Of a DNA stretch of 64,000 nt, positions 1 to 9,460 are shown in pieces. The stretch spans positions 8,485,971 to 8,549,970 of the forward strand of contig OX336338.1 in the NCBI GenBank assembly GCA_946902875.1, read 5' to 3'. The notes under the pieces are model-generated. The model did not search any database, was not told where the DNA came from, and saw only the letters and a program-made list of their open reading frames with translations. The first letter of the stretch is position 1; each line of letters begins with the position of its first letter. The translations under genes and the position numbers were made by a program. Origin of the DNA: Nematopogon swammerdamellus (taxonomy: Eukaryota > Arthropoda > Insecta > Lepidoptera > Adelidae).

Positions 1-151
1 CTTCACTCACATTCCCAGGTATGACTGATACATAAAGGTTTTGGACATTAAAACCGCCTTTCCTGCAGAATTGTTCCTAGTGTCAGATACATTATGTAAT
101 CGTATCATTTCATTTCATTTCCATTCAAGACTTTATATTCTGCCTTTTATG

Positions 152-536
152 TTTTTTTTTTTTTATGGAAACTGACACGGTTGGCTACATCATCTACAAC
201 GTCCGTGATGTCAGCCCATAACACCGGGTGAACTAGGTGCATGTCAGTGCTTCCCCCTTTGATCGTGCCGGCTACACTGAACTGGTCGGAAAACACAAAC
301 TATTTACATAGCCGTTTAGACCGACGTTTCATTCAGTGCGGTGGTACCAACCCGGGCGGGTTAAACCCTACCACCAAGTAAGATTAGGAGGGAAGGGACC
401 TACAGTTTTACGAGGAATACCTCGGTCAGCCTCCAACGGTCAGCGGTCACCCATCCAAGTACTGACCGCACCCAGCGTTGCTTAACATTCAATAGCGACA
501 GTTAACTGTCTGCACCACTGAGCTATCGAGGCTGAC
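152..536 (-). mobile_element. SINE family A, full-length copy with a tRNA/5S chimeric head
   Basis: Read on the minus strand, this copy starts near 536 and ends in an A-tail seen as T at 152-164. The head has a perfect tRNA-type A box, TAGCTCAGTGG (515-525). It is followed by a segment (443-487) that matches the 5S rRNA internal promoter: GTTAAGCAACG, a 10-nt spacer, then AGTACTTGGATGGGTGACCG. The spacing equals that of eukaryotic 5S genes. The body holds the block shared with family B (about 340-415) and the family 3' end, which contains the dyad CATCACGGATGT. The element is non-coding and probably depended on LINE machinery for its movement. The 5S resemblance is seen directly against the known 5S internal control region; Pol III transcription is inferred. 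No clear target-site duplication was found. Confidence 0.75.
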
Positions 537-1003
537 GTAAACTATTTTATTTATATTTTTTATTTTTATTGTCAGCTCGACATAATAAATTACTGTGGTT
601 GTTAAACATTATTAAAGATTTAACGGCTTTACTAATGGTCGTCCTCCAGCTATGTGGATCGAAGTTTTGGGCCTAACGCATGGCCCACCTTCATGAGCAC
701 TCTTCTGTTTGTGTGTGCCTGCACTTCTGAGCACAGGCGTGTAGTTTACACACCTGTGCCAAAATTATTGCGATTGCTTCTGATGAACCTGTCCATTGCT
801 CCATGTTGTGCCCATAATGCGGCAAACGCTCTAGTGCGGCTAATTTAACATTTATTTAGGAAACGCCGCAAGAATTCTTAAAGCTGACCACTTCGTTGAG
901 AGCTCGGTGCTCGGACCAGACTTGACTACATACGAAATTAAATGCAGCACCCGGGTAGTTTTTGACTAAGTCGGAATAAGACAATTGCATTACTTCTTAC
1001 GAA
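537..1003. other. No recognised feature
   Basis: AT-rich sequence followed by mixed-composition sequence between two family A copies. I see no coding signature, repeat family or RNA gene. Confidence 0.5.
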
Positions 1004-1121
1004 TTACGACCGAAGGGAAGCACTGACGTGGCACCAAGTTCACCCGGTGTTATGGGCTGACATCACGGATGTAGTAGGTGATGTAGCCAACCGTGTCAGT
1101 TTCCATAAAAAAAAAAAAAAA
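1004..1121 (+). mobile_element. SINE family A, 3' fragment with A-tail
   Basis: Plus-strand 3' end of family A: the GGGAAGCACTGAC block, the CATCACGGATGT dyad, GTGTCAGTTTCCAT, and a run of A from 1107 to 1121. The head and core are missing, as in a 5'-truncated retroposon. Confidence 0.75.
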
Positions 1122-1178
1122 CTTCTTCTGTGAAATGGGGTATATGTAGTTATCACGTAATAAATACTCTATGGCATA

Positions 1179-1513
1179 GAGTACATACATACATATCACA
1201 CACGCTGAATCCCGACAATCGGGGTAAGCAGAGTAATTGGTGTTGTGCTGCAAGAACTCTGGTAAATTACAGCACAACACCGACCACCACGTTTCGCAAA
1301 GTATTCGAACAAGATTCAATCAATCAAGCAGCAAGTAAGGCACGAAGACCCACCTGCTGCATGACTCGGTGGAAGTACCGTGCCAAGGTGAGAGGTGGCG
1401 AGCCCGTCGGCCTTTAGCACGACATCTCGTCCTTATCCCTTAGTCGCCTTTTACGACATGCATGGGGAGAGATGCAGTGGGGCTATTCTTTTTAAGTACC
1501 GGCCCCACACGGT
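1179..1513 (-). repeat. Family C dispersed repeat with internal dyad
   Basis: The longest copy of a family seen nine times here. It carries a 12-bp perfect dyad, GGTGTTGTGCTG (1239-1250) against CAGCACAACACC (1270-1281), then blocks including TTAGTCGCCTTTTACGACAT and GCCCCACACGGT. I orient it by the TATG-type microsatellite tail (CATACATACATA at the left), so it reads on the minus strand. It is probably a non-coding retroposon. No tRNA-type promoter boxes were recognised. Confidence 0.65.
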
Positions 1514-1612
1514 CTATGCTTAAATTGGACGAAAAATATAAACAGAAAAATGTAGGTATATTAAAAAACCGACTACTAATAAAAATAAAAGGAAAAACCT
1601 AACGAAAAAGAA

Positions 1613-1826
1613 GAAAAACAAGCTAGAAAATTATATTTTATGAAACCCCTCCACTGTTAGCTGCAGCAGTCGGGGACCGTTATTGCCACATTTCAATTGC
1701 TTCTGTGACTCCGCATATTCCCTTTTTTACATGAAGCCTAAATATTTTTAAAAAGGGATCCCCGACTGCTGTACTTAACAGTGGAGGGGTTTCATAAAAT
1801 ATAATTTTCTATCTTGTTTTTTAGGT
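1613..1826. mobile_element. MITE-like inverted repeat
   Basis: Two arms of about 60 bp (1615-1678 and 1758-1826) are near-perfect reverse complements, with motifs AACCCCTCCACTGTTAG and GCAGTCGGGGA, around an 80-bp unrelated middle. There is no reading frame. Related single ends occur at 1863-1890 and 3123-3200, so a second copy may have been split by the LINE remnant between them. Confidence 0.6.
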
Positions 1827-1924
1827 TTCCGTAGGTACCCCGAAAGAGCGACAGAATTGTATTTATGAAACAGAAGCAGTCGGGGACCATTTTTTATTTT
1901 TATATATATTATACGTGGCATACA

Positions 1925-2411
1925 AGCTGCTAAAACTGTGTATTATGCTTACTTCGATAGTCTTATGTCTTATGGATTATTATTTTGGGGAAACGCGGCG
2001 GAATCTAATAGAATATTTATTCTTCAAAAAAGAGCACTGCGTTGTATACTCAGTATGAGGGCGAGGGACTCTTGTAGAAATGTATTTGATAAAATAGGAA
2101 TTATGACATTACCCAGCGCTTATATTTATCAAAATATCTGCTATGCTAGGAAATATATACAGGATGCTACGCTTCACTCTGATATGCACCAGCATGATAC
2201 TAGGCATAAAAATAATGTTCTAATTACGAGGCACAGGTCATCTAAAATGTCGAAAAGTTTTGTTTGCAACAGTGTCAGATTGTATAATAAAATACCAGAA
2301 GAGGTAAAAAATCTAAATGATACTTTGTTTAAGAAACATATAAAATCAACTCTTGTAAAGAAAGGCTACTATACTGTAAAAGAGGCATTAGTCGACAGGA
2401 CTATATCTTGA
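1925..2411 (+). pseudogene. C-terminal fragment of a CR1/Jockey-type LINE reverse transcriptase
   Basis: An uninterrupted frame of about 160 residues ends in a natural stop at 2409-2411. It matches the region after the catalytic core of CR1/Jockey-like LINE ORF2 proteins: YYAYFDSLMSYGLLFWG, then LQKRALRCI, then RLYNKIPEEVKNLN and a terminal GYYTVKEAL. The same layout is seen in the better preserved LINE at 50.5-52.8 kb (YFAYIESILRYGIEVWG and FYTLKEYFL). The reverse transcriptase core is missing, so this is a 5'-truncated, inactive copy. Its 3' UTR follows to about 3065. Clade placement beyond CR1/Jockey-like is uncertain. Confidence 0.75.
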
Positions 2412-2438
2412 GGTTCTGACTGCATAATTAGTTAGCGC

Positions 2439-2727
2439 ATGACTAGGTACTATTTGTACTCAAATTTATTTACTAACCGATTGACAACTTGATACTTCAA
2501 GTATCTTAATATTTTTATTATAATATAATTTTTTTTTTTTTATTATTTGACAATACTACGTTGTAGTATGTATACTTATTATGACTAGGTACTATTTGTA
2601 CTCAAATTTATTTACTCACCGATTGACAACTTGATACTTCAAGTATCTTAATATTTTTATTATAATTTTTTTTATTTTTTTTTATTATTATTTGACAATA
2701 CTACGTTGTAGTATGTATACTTATTAC
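2439..2727 (+). repeat. Tandem duplication of about 142 bp inside the LINE 3' UTR
   Basis: Copy 1 (2439-2580) and copy 2 (2581-2727) both begin ATGACTAGGTACTATTTGTA and end in GTAGTATGTATACTTATT. They differ mainly in T-run length. This looks like a recent duplication in the 3' UTR of the LINE fragment. Confidence 0.8.
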
Positions 2728-2839
2728 TAACATTATTGAGTTGATACAAATGACGTATCAAAAATTTGACAAAGGCTCTTTACACCTGATCCACTAAATT
2801 AAGTCCTTGCAGTCAGAACTTCAAAAACAAAACAAAAAT

Positions 2840-3065
2840 CTGTTTTTGATCTTGCTCTCAAGCTGTATTTTCAATCGACTGTAGGCGGTGTTATTATGTG
2901 GATAGTCACTAAATGCTTGTAAAAATTATTATGAAAAAAAAACCCCTGCGAAGTTTCTTACCGGTTCTTCTTCGTGGGTGTAATCGAATCGGATAGAACA
3001 AATTGTGACAAATTCGAGTACAGTCATGCTGTCTAATGAATGCTTAATAAACAATATACAACAAC
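2840..3065 (+). mobile_element. LINE 3' UTR and terminus
   Basis: It includes CTGCGAAGTTTCTTACCGG and TCTTCGTGGGTGTAATCGA and ends in an AATAAACAATATACAACAAC tail. A second copy of the same 3' end lies at 19575-19832, which identifies it as the terminus of a LINE family. Confidence 0.65.
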
Positions 3066-3122
3066 AATATAGGCTTTAGGCAAAATGAAATAGGGTATTT
3101 GAAATGTAGTGGTAATAAATAT

Positions 3123-3200
3123 CCCCGACTGCTGCAGCTAACAGTGAAGTTGTTTCATAAAATATAATTTGCTAGCTTGTTTTACTTCTTTTTAGTTAGG
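3123..3200 (+). mobile_element. Solo end of the MITE found at 1613-1826
   Basis: CCCCGACTGCTGCAGCTAAC and TTTCATAAAATATAATTTGC repeat the right arm of the MITE at 1758-1826. Together with the fragment at 1863-1890 it may be one element interrupted by the LINE remnant. Confidence 0.5.
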
Positions 3201-3324
3201 TTTTTTTACGCAGTCGGATTCAGTCGGGCAGTTCAATTAACTTTAATTGCATAGGTTTTGAAAATTTAAATTTTTTTTATTATGAACAAATCTTCGAATC
3301 CTTCTACAAGCACGACTACCTACA

Positions 3325-4290
3325 TCATTTTTAACCGACTTCCAAAAATGAGGAGGTTCTCAATTCGTCTGTATGTTTTTTTTTTTTTTATTTTTTTTTT
3401 ATTTTTTTTTTTATTTATTTTTTTTTTTTTTTGTATGTTTGTAACACGATTTCTCCGTCAATTGAGGGCCGATTTAGAAAATTCTTTTTTTGTTAGTTAG
3501 GTCATACTTCCGAGGTGGTCCCATTTCAATTTTATCGAAATTGGTTCAGTGGTTTTCGAAAAATCAGCATAATACTATGGTGTGTGGTTACCTTCAGCAA
3601 AACTTGTGATGTGGTCGTTTTCGGCAATTTTCAGTTTGATAAATTAGTATGGTGTGTGGTTACCTTCAGCAAAACATTTGTGATGTGGACTTATTCAGCA
3701 ATTTGCAGTCTGACACATATGGCGAATAATTCTGTACCACTTCAATCGATTTCGATTATTCGATTTCGATTATTCTTTTTTATGTAATATTACTAAAAAG
3801 AATGAAATAAAAACTGTTTTAAAAAATATTAAACCGATTTCCAAAAAACAAAAAAAAAAAAACTAAAAAAGTATTAAATACCTAATATTTTGAAATTTTC
3901 TCTGTCCTGTTGAAATACATGAATCGATATACTAGTGATACATATTCGGACCCTTGTTTCATGAATATTCTAAATTTGAAATTTTTTATCTTTTCCGACC
4001 GGCGCTTAATTTATTATGGTACCTGGCCAGTACCTACTGTACCGAGTACCATCGAGCTGGTTTGATGATGGAGACAGAAGGTGGCCATAGGAACTCCTAA
4101 ACTACACATGATAAACCCATCGTGTTTGGGCTCGTTGCATTTGTCTTCACGAGAAATTTACTTTAGACCTAAAAGATTCTCAATTCGACGGTATGTTTTC
4201 TTTTTTTGGATGTTTGTTACGCGATTACTCCGTCAATTGTGGGCCGATTTTGAAAATTCTTTTTTTTTATTTGAAAGGGGATAACCCTGA
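3325..4290 (+). repeat. Two copies of a common 'ACCGACTTCCAAAAA' repeat
   Basis: Copy 1 (3325-3790) has ACCGACTTCCAAAAATGAGG, long T tracts and CTCCGTCAATTGAGGGCCGA. Copy 2 (about 4165-4290) repeats the CTCAATTCGACGGTATG and CTCCGTCAATTGTGGGCCGA blocks. A further start occurs at 42378. The T-rich translation in this region is low-complexity and not a gene. Confidence 0.6.
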
Positions 4291-4468
4291 GGTTTTTGAA
4301 GTGAAAACTTCTTTAGCGGCTCTTGGCACTTTTTTAGGTGGGTAAAAATGTATAACTCGCGACATCGCGTCAGCGTCATTTTTAAAATGAAACCTTAAGT
4401 CATTGCGTTAAGGGTTAAGTTAGAGTGGCACGGGATCTGCCGGCACTCCCGGAGTGCAACTGTTAAGT

Positions 4469-4660
4469 AGGGTTCCGTAACACGTTTATGTCTGTCCATT
4501 CTACTAAGTTCTGCAAAATGAATGTAGGGTTCCGTAACATATGCATGTCTATCCGTTCTACTAAATTTTACAATTTTCAACCAAGGTCCTCCGACGGTTA
4601 TTTTATAATAAAAGTAGGCTTTCGTAACACGTTTATGTCTGTCCATTCTACTAAGTTCTG
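4469..4660 (+). repeat. Three imperfect units of a GTTCCGTAACA repeat
   Basis: Units near 4469, 4526 and 4614 share GTTCCGTAACA-like starts followed by TGTCTGTCCATTCTACTAAG-like sequence. The last runs directly into the SINE at 4661, replacing that SINE's normal tail. Confidence 0.55.
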
Positions 4661-5007
4661 CAACATCACCTACAACGTCCGTGATGTCAGCCCATAACAC
4701 CAGTGCCATGTCAGTGCTTCCCCCTTTGATCGTGCTGACTACACTGAACTGGTCGGAAAACACAAACTATTTACATAGCCGTTTCGACCGACGTTTAATT
4801 CAGTGCGGTGGTACCAACCCGGGAAGGTTAAACCCTACCACCAAGTAAGATTACGAGGGAAGGGACTTACAGTTTTACGAGGAATCCGAACCTTGGTCAG
4901 CCTCCAACGGTCAGCGGTCACCCATCTAAGTACTGACCGCACCCAGCGTTGCTTAAAATTCAATAGCGACAGTTGACTGTCTGCACCCCTGAGCTATCGA
5001 AGCTGAC
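4661..5007 (-). mobile_element. SINE family A, second copy with complete chimeric head
   Basis: The head is at the right end, with the A box in the CCCCTGAGCTATCGAAGCTGAC stretch (one change from the 152-536 copy). The 5S-like block has a single C-to-T change in its C-box half (CACCCATCTAAGTACTGACC). The shared core and tail-proximal dyad are present, but the last 25-30 nt and A-tail are missing and replaced by another repeat. The congruent structure shows that the 5S-like head is a family trait and not a chance match in one copy. Confidence 0.75.
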
Positions 5008-5146
5008 GTGGTCCTATTTTAATTGGGTCAAGATCGGATTGGAAAGCGAGGCGGAATCGCGAGGCCGAAGGCCGAGCGATTCCGCCGAGTACATTAATAG
5101 CAAAAATTACTAAAAAAAACTGTGAAATAAAAAAAAAGTTTTAAAA

Positions 5147-5488
5147 AACATAAAACCGACTTCCTAAAAAAAGTAGAACTAAAAAACTATTTAAAATAAA
5201 AATATAAAAACCGCCTTCAAAAATATATGAAATAAAAACCTAAAAAAAAAAAAACGAACCCTAGAGTTGAAGGCGGTGCTAAAGCAAGCAAAAATGATGC
5301 ATGAAAGAAAACATGAGCGGATGATAATATCCTTTGTGATTTGTGTAGCCTTTTTAGCACCGCATTCAACTCTAGGGTTCGTTTTTTTTTTTTAGGTTTT
5401 TATTTCATATATTTTTGAAGGCGGTTTTTATATTTTTATTTTAAATAGTTTTTTAGTTCTACTTTTTTTAGGAAGTCGGTTTTATGTT
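5147..5488. repeat. Near-perfect inverted repeat, 137-bp arms
   Basis: Left arm 5147-5283 and right arm about 5353-5488 are almost exact reverse complements (ends CATAAAACCGACTTCC, inner GTTGAAGGCGGTGCTAAA versus TTTAGCACCGCATTCAAC), around a 69-base middle. The high identity suggests a recent foldback or MITE-type event. No coding sequence. Confidence 0.75.
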
Positions 5489-5556
5489 TTCTACTACTCT
5501 TTACTTTTTTATTTTATAATATTATGTTTAATCAAAATCATGACACAATCATACAA

Positions 5557-6192
5557 TCTATACATATAATAAAATCGTAGGGGTAAGAAAGTCTGTACAT
5601 TGAATGTATTCGGAAAAAAACTAACCAGGGTGGCTTAAAATAAGATACTGAACATGTTAGAACAGTTTTTAAAATTTTTGTTTGTTTGTTTGTTTGTCTG
5701 TACGCGCATCACGCAAAAACCACTGAACGGAATTAGACGAAACTTTGTATAGTGGCAGTTTATATGCCGGGTTAACATAATACGTAAAAAAAATTAACAA
5801 AAATAAAAAAAAATAACAATTATAAACATTATTGCGCGTTTAAAATCACGTAGTCCAAAGTAAAGGTAAAAACATCTATACATATAATAAAATCGTAGGG
5901 GTAAGAAAGTCTGTACATTGAATGTATTCGGAAAAAAACTAACCAGGGTGGCTTAAAATAAGATACTGAACATGTTAGAACAGTTTTTAAAATTTTTGTT
6001 TGTTTGTTTGTTTGTCTGTACGCGCATCACGCAAAAACCACTGAACGGAATTAGACGAAACTTTGTATAGTGGCAGTTTATATGCCGGGTTAACATAATA
6101 CGTAAAAAAAATTAACAAAAATAAAAAAAAATAACAATTATAAACATTATTGCGCGTTTAAAATCACGTAGTCCAAAGTAAAGGTAAAAACA
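5557..6192 (+). repeat. Exact-looking 318-bp tandem duplication of the Helitron 5' end
   Basis: Copy 1 is 5557-5874 and copy 2 is 5875-6192. I see no clear difference until the last few bases. Both contain a GTTTGTTTGTTTG tract and the phrase CGCATCACGCAAAAACCACT. Confidence 0.85.
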
Positions 6193-6359
6193 ATTTTAAA
6201 TGTCATGTTGACAACGGAGAACTGTCATCTCCACGTGAGCTGGCCGGTGACAAATTGTTTGATAAATAAAAATAATAATTGAAAGTCGAAGTTATGTCGC
6301 TGTCATTGGTGCAATAAAATTTATATATCTGTTGCCCGCGGCTTCGCTCGCGTGAAATT

Positions 6360-7745
6360 CGTATTTAAAAAAAGAAAGTAAGTAACTAAAGAAGGGCCCG
6401 AAGGCGGATCTGCGCTCACGTAAACGATATTCTTTCTCGATGAAAGTAACTAAGGGCGAGGCGAAAGGCGGAGCTGATTTCAGGAAGAAGAAAAACATTC
6501 TTGAAGAAAATAAGTAACTAAGGGCGAGGCCGAAGGCCAAGCTCTATTCTGGAAGACCATAAACCTTCTCGAAGAAAGTAAGTAACTATGGGCGAGGCCG
6601 CAGGCCGAGCTGCGTTCTGGAAGAAGCTAAACCATCTTGAAGAAAGTAAGTAACTAAGGCGAGGCCGAAGGCCGAGCTACGTTCGGACAATTGAAAAAAC
6701 ATCTCGAAGAAAGCTAGTAACTAAGGGCGAGGCCGAAGGCCGAGCTGCGTTCAGGAAGAAGCTAAACCATCTTGAAGAAAGTAAGCAACTAAGGCGAGGC
6801 CGAAGGCCGAGCTACGTTCTGACAAATGATAAACCATCTCGAAGAAAGCAAGTAACTAAGGGCGAGGCCGAAGGCCGAGCTGCGTTCAGGAAGAAGCTAA
6901 ACCATCTCGAATAAAGTTAATTAATATTAAGATTGAGTTAATTTAATTTAAATTTTATTATAAAGTCCACGCTTCTAACGGCAAATATACCGTGCATCCT
7001 AGAACCTCGCGGTTATTCCCGGCTGGATGGCAAGAGGCCCGATGCTAGAGACCTTAGTGCCATGGACTAAGGGTAGTTCTTTGATGTGGGACGCCACTTT
7101 TGTTCTCACATTGGCTCCAAGTCACGTTAGGACATCTTCAAGAGCGGCTGGCGCGGCCGAGGCTGGGGCGGAGAGCCTCCAACGCAGCAAATATAGAAAT
7201 ATAATTCAAGATTTCGAATTTGTTGCGTTTGCGTTTGAAACCCTCGGTCCGTGGAGCAGTGAAGCCAAAAGAGGCTTGAGCTGGTTGACGCAACTGGTGT
7301 CCCGTCATCAAGGGCTTATGTACTTCATTCAAAGGGTAAGCCTTGCCATCCAGCGGGGTAATGCCGCAAGTGCTCTAAGAACATTTGAAAATGCCCGTTT
7401 TGATAGTTATTTTAATGTTTGTTAGGTAGGTTTAATTCTTTAGTTATTAATATTACTTTTTTATTTTTTTATGAAATAAATAGATTGAGTAAACGATATT
7501 ATATTCTATCGAAGAAAGGAAGTCTTTAAGGGCGAGGCCCGAAGGCGGAAGAGGGTTTTTGGTTTACCTGAACGCAGCTCGGCCTTCGGCCTCGCACTTA
7601 GTTCCTTCCTTTCTTCCAGAAGGTTTGTCGTCTTCCTGAACGCAGCTCGGCCTTCGGCCTCGCCCTTACTTACTTCCTTTATTTGAGAAAGGTTTATCGA
7701 TTACCTGAACGCAGCTCGGCCTTCGGCCTCGCCCTTAGTTACTTA
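6360..7745. repeat. Inverted pair of minisatellite arrays flanking a captured fragment
   Basis: The left array (6360-6925) has about eight units of some 60-70 bp, each with a version of GGGCGAGGCCGAAGGC and AGTAAGTAACTAAGG. The right array (7500-7745) has about four units of the reverse complement (GAACGCAGCTCGGCCTTCGG). Together with Helitron-type ends on both outer sides, this makes an interrupted palindrome of about 1.4 kb. Confidence 0.7.
7027..7425 (+). pseudogene. Transposon-protein C-terminal domain fragment, copy 1
   Basis: A 132-residue open frame. In order it has PWTKGSSLMWDATFVLTLAP (13-31 area), an alanine-rich AAGAAEAGAE, a KY pair (55-56), ETLGPWSSEAK (71-81) and QRVSLAIQRGNAAS (102-115). 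The WDAT, KY, ETLGPW and QR-SL-IQRGNA pattern recurs in C-terminal parts of transposon-encoded polyproteins of many invertebrates, as I recall. A nuclease-like fold is only a guess. Two more diverged copies occur at 12290-12560 and 31846-32211. Here the fragment is trapped inside the Helitron with no upstream polymerase, so it is a captured relic. Confidence 0.55.
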
Positions 7746-7799
7746 CATTCTTCTTTGGAATACGAATTTCACGCGAGCGGAGCCGCGGGCTCAGCTAGT

Positions 7800-8496
7800 A
7801 TAACAATAAAATTAAACTAAAATTAAGAAATATGAAAAACTAAACTAAAATAATTTATAAACTAAACCTAAAAAAAATAAATTTAAACTACCTATAAATA
7901 ATATATTTCATTTAACTCTTTACTTGTTTCCTTAATGTTTAATTGCAATCGTATAAACAAAAACAAGTATATTAAACCATAGTAAACTGTATAATAAAAC
8001 TGCACAACCCTATACGTGTAAAACGGGCTTCACGTGCTATCCTTTTTATTTAACGCCTCGACGACGAAGACGCGACGCGACGCGTGTAAATAGCCTTAAC
8101 CCGAGACACTTTCATTTACTACTGATAGAAACGTAGGCTTCCGTGTGTCGCGCTTAAGCTACATATTATATTGTCTTCGCTCAAGGTTTTACCCGACTCC
8201 TGCGAATGATTTTCTGTTTATGGGCAATGTAGGATGTATGACATTTTACATCATTACATTTTACATTGAATACAACCGAAAAAAAACGGATCGAGGCATC
8301 ACGAACGCAAGTCCGGTATCTCGACCCGAAACAACAAACAAAAATTTAAACTATCCTTTAAAGGGAACATTGTTACTCTAGTTTTCTTCTTTAGTACCAG
8401 GTTGCTTTTTTTATCAATAAAATACATATTTTAATTTAAATATGCTTGTATATTAGACCCACTTTCCAGTGCGTATACCCTTTCGGCTCATAAGGA
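7800..8496. other. No recognised feature
   Basis: AT-rich DNA with one more CG-rich patch near 8050-8080. I see no convincing exon, repeat family or RNA gene. Confidence 0.5.
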
Positions 8497-8560
8497 CCAC
8501 TTCCCAAAACGTCCACTTCCCAAAACGTCCACTTCCCAAAACGTCCAATTCCCAAAACGT
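8497..8560 (+). repeat. 16-bp tandem repeat, four units
   Basis: Four consecutive units of CCACTTCCCAAAACGT. The first three are identical and the last has CCAATT in place of CCACTT. Confidence 0.9.
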
Positions 8561-9369
8561 CACTAGACCACAGAGACGGTTCTATCACTTCAATTGTCTC
8601 TGTTTCTAAATACGTAGGTATGCAATGCATGTATGTATTACATATCCGCGGCGGCGCCATAATTATGAAAACGAGCGCTAATTTCTTAGAAATATGTGAC
8701 AATTATGTATGATAAAATGGTGCCACCAAGCTAATTCAGATTCACTCGGAGAAAATAATTTTCATTAATTTTTTCTTACCTTCGATTCGTATCTGAGGTT
8801 TCTATTTAACAAAATAGAAATAGAAACAAAATTGCATTCGTTTTAAAAACAAATGTTTAGTATCTCTACCTATAACGTTTTTAGAAAAGGAGTGCTCCAG
8901 CATTGTGTAATTTAAAACGATGTGTTCCCAGGTAAAATTAATATAAAAAAAAAACAAAAGTATTTACTTAAATTCAATGCTTACGACAGCCTCGAGTAAG
9001 GACGTCCACAGTACACACTTTACCTTATTTACCCCATGTTTTCCACATTACATCTCGCGGCAGAAACTCTTTTTAGCGTTCAGTACGTACAACCAGGAAC
9101 GCAGTACGTACGTGTCTCCATATAATGTCCGTCTGTCGGTCTGTCTGTCTGTGCCGTAGACAGACAGTTCTTTGGTTACCTGTCAAATAATTGCAGCTAT
9201 TTTTAGACATGTTTAACATATTCCACCAAAACATATACGTAAAAGGCTATTAAGTGTGAACGATTTTCACACATAGAGGGTTCCGTAGTCATTTTCCTGC
9301 TTCACCGTCGCGTGACCGTGAGATGTTTCATCGCTCATAAAAATACGATTTTCTCTATAACCGTTTAAG
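8561..9369. other. No gene recognised; short GTCTGT tract
   Basis: AT-rich intergenic or intronic sequence. A GTCTGTCTGTCTGTG tract at about 9137-9152 and a GGGTTCCGTAG fragment near 9279 resemble pieces of repeat family D. Confidence 0.45.
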
Positions 9370-9460
9370 TTACACACTTTAAAATAGCCGAGCCACCCAT
9401 GAGGTGTCTAACGACGCCCACTGACATTCGGTCGTATGCGAGGGTTGCGAATGCCATGCT
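9370..9460 (-). repeat. Fragment of a dispersed repeat (family F)
   Basis: It contains GAGGTGTCTAACGACGCCCA and GCGAATGCCATGC, the reverse complement of sequence at 35725-35835 and 40146-40275 (GGGCGTCGTTAGACACCTTA). A further copy lies at 37350-37455. It is probably the 3' part of a retroposon. Confidence 0.55.

Larger units (their letters stand above)
5557..7798 (+). mobile_element. Helitron-like element, non-autonomous
   Basis: It starts with TCTATACATATAATAAAATC directly after an A (5556). It ends with the hairpin GAGCC-GCG-GGCTC, then CAGCTAG (7798) followed by T (7799). That is the Helitron layout A|TC...hairpin...CTAG|T, with no target duplication. The interior has a 318-bp duplicated 5' end (5557-6192), an inverted second Helitron 3' end near 6326 (GCCCGCGGCTTCGCTCGCG), arrays of a GAGGCCGAAGGC unit in opposite orientation on each side (6360-6925 and 7500-7745), and a 399-bp protein fragment. 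No Rep/helicase was seen, so movement would need help from elsewhere. The inner inverted end could belong to a nested second Helitron. Confidence 0.75.

Noticed and set aside
443..487. A 5S rRNA gene
   Set aside because: Only the internal promoter part matches. The outer helices of 5S rRNA are missing and the segment sits inside a dispersed retroposon.
3282..3500. Phenylalanine-rich open frame
   Set aside because: It is a translation of long T tracts inside a common repeat.
4395..4763. 122-codon frame with internal repeats (SRMDRHKRVTEPY-like)
   Set aside because: The repeats derive from the tandem GTTCCGTAACA units and part of SINE A. No independent coding evidence.
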